Positions 6,281 to 6,375 of a stretch of DNA of 6,375 nucleotides are shown one piece after another. The DNA lies in NCBI GenBank assembly GCA_910588985.1, contig CAJURO010000032.1:1-6375 (forward strand), given 5' to 3'. The position numbers were made by a program, and so were the translations under genes. Numbering within the stretch: position 1 is the first letter of the stretch; each line of letters opens with the position of its first letter. A model generated the notes under the pieces. It saw only the letters and a list, made by a program, of their open reading frames with translations, searched no databases and had not been told where the DNA came from. The stretch comes from an uncultured Eggerthellaceae bacterium. Lineage in GTDB: Bacteria > Actinomycetota > Coriobacteriia > Coriobacteriales > Eggerthellaceae.

Positions 6281-6375
6281 CGCAGCTCGAACTGCTCGAC
6301 GCCCCACATAAAAGAAGGCTCTGTTAACCCAGATTGGACACACAATGGGTTGCCATATGATGATGAGCGAAAGGG
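6281..6375. other. Downstream intergenic tail, possible insertion-element edge
   Basis: No gene is recognised here. AACCCA (6326-6331) and TGGGTT (6346-6351) form a 6-bp inverted repeat with a 14-nt loop, too weak and without a T run to be a convincing terminator for the kinase. The string starting GGCTCTGTTAACCC at 6317 resembles in style the GGCTCT-type ends of some insertion-sequence families (for example ISL3). An ATG at 6345 opens a frame of ten codons to the window end (MGCHMMMSER) but has no visible ribosome binding site. The insertion-element reading is a guess that the sequence to the right would decide. Confidence 0.2.

Noticed and set aside
1..6375. CRISPR arrays, tRNA or rRNA genes, phage or defence genes.
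   Set aside because: No regularly spaced direct repeats, no cloverleaf-like or ribosomal RNA segments, and no coding frames of such types were seen.

Overview
The window reads as an ordinary chromosomal segment of a bacterium with fairly balanced base composition. The protein styles (a long hybrid histidine kinase with an SHDIRTPMN H-box, a LysR/TDT-transporter pair, a stand-alone B3/B4-domain protein) and compact leaders with AAGGAG-type ribosome binding sites suggest an anaerobic actinobacterium of the Coriobacteriia type, possibly a lower-GC member. This placement is inference from protein style only; no marker gene is present.

Layout. Positions 1-53 hold at most the last codons of an upstream gene. 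A hairpin repeat (54-114) is followed by a leader with two competing inverted-repeat pairings and then a B3/B4-domain protein (276-1001, +). A second, longer copy of the same repeat, a perfect 35-bp-arm palindrome (1012-1083), lies between this gene and the convergent TDT-family membrane transporter (1096-2094, -). The 179-bp divergent region 2095-2273 separates the transporter from a LysR-type regulator (2274-3155, +). It holds a strong intrinsic terminator on the transporter strand directly abutting the transporter's ribosome binding site (a likely attenuator), a short palindrome, and CTTAT repeats at helical-turn spacing. A 158-bp gap with an extended -10 flanked by an inverted repeat leads into a 988-residue hybrid sensor kinase (3314-6280, +) with two receiver domains. 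The last 95 bases hold no recognised gene but contain a short inverted repeat and a sequence that might be the edge of an insertion element.

How the parts work together. The LysR protein and the TDT transporter form a divergent regulator/transporter pair. The regulator's GSGTR motif resembles the CysL/YeiE/CbbR branch, so a sulfur oxyanion or another small anion is a reasonable but unproven substrate. The transporter appears to have a second control layer by premature termination. The kinase has no cognate output regulator or histidine phosphotransfer domain inside the window. The most noteworthy items are regulatory and structural: the attenuator ahead of the transporter, the two related palindromic repeats bracketing the B3/B4 gene (with a compensatory base-pair change), and the leader of that gene. 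No new multi-gene system could be demonstrated.
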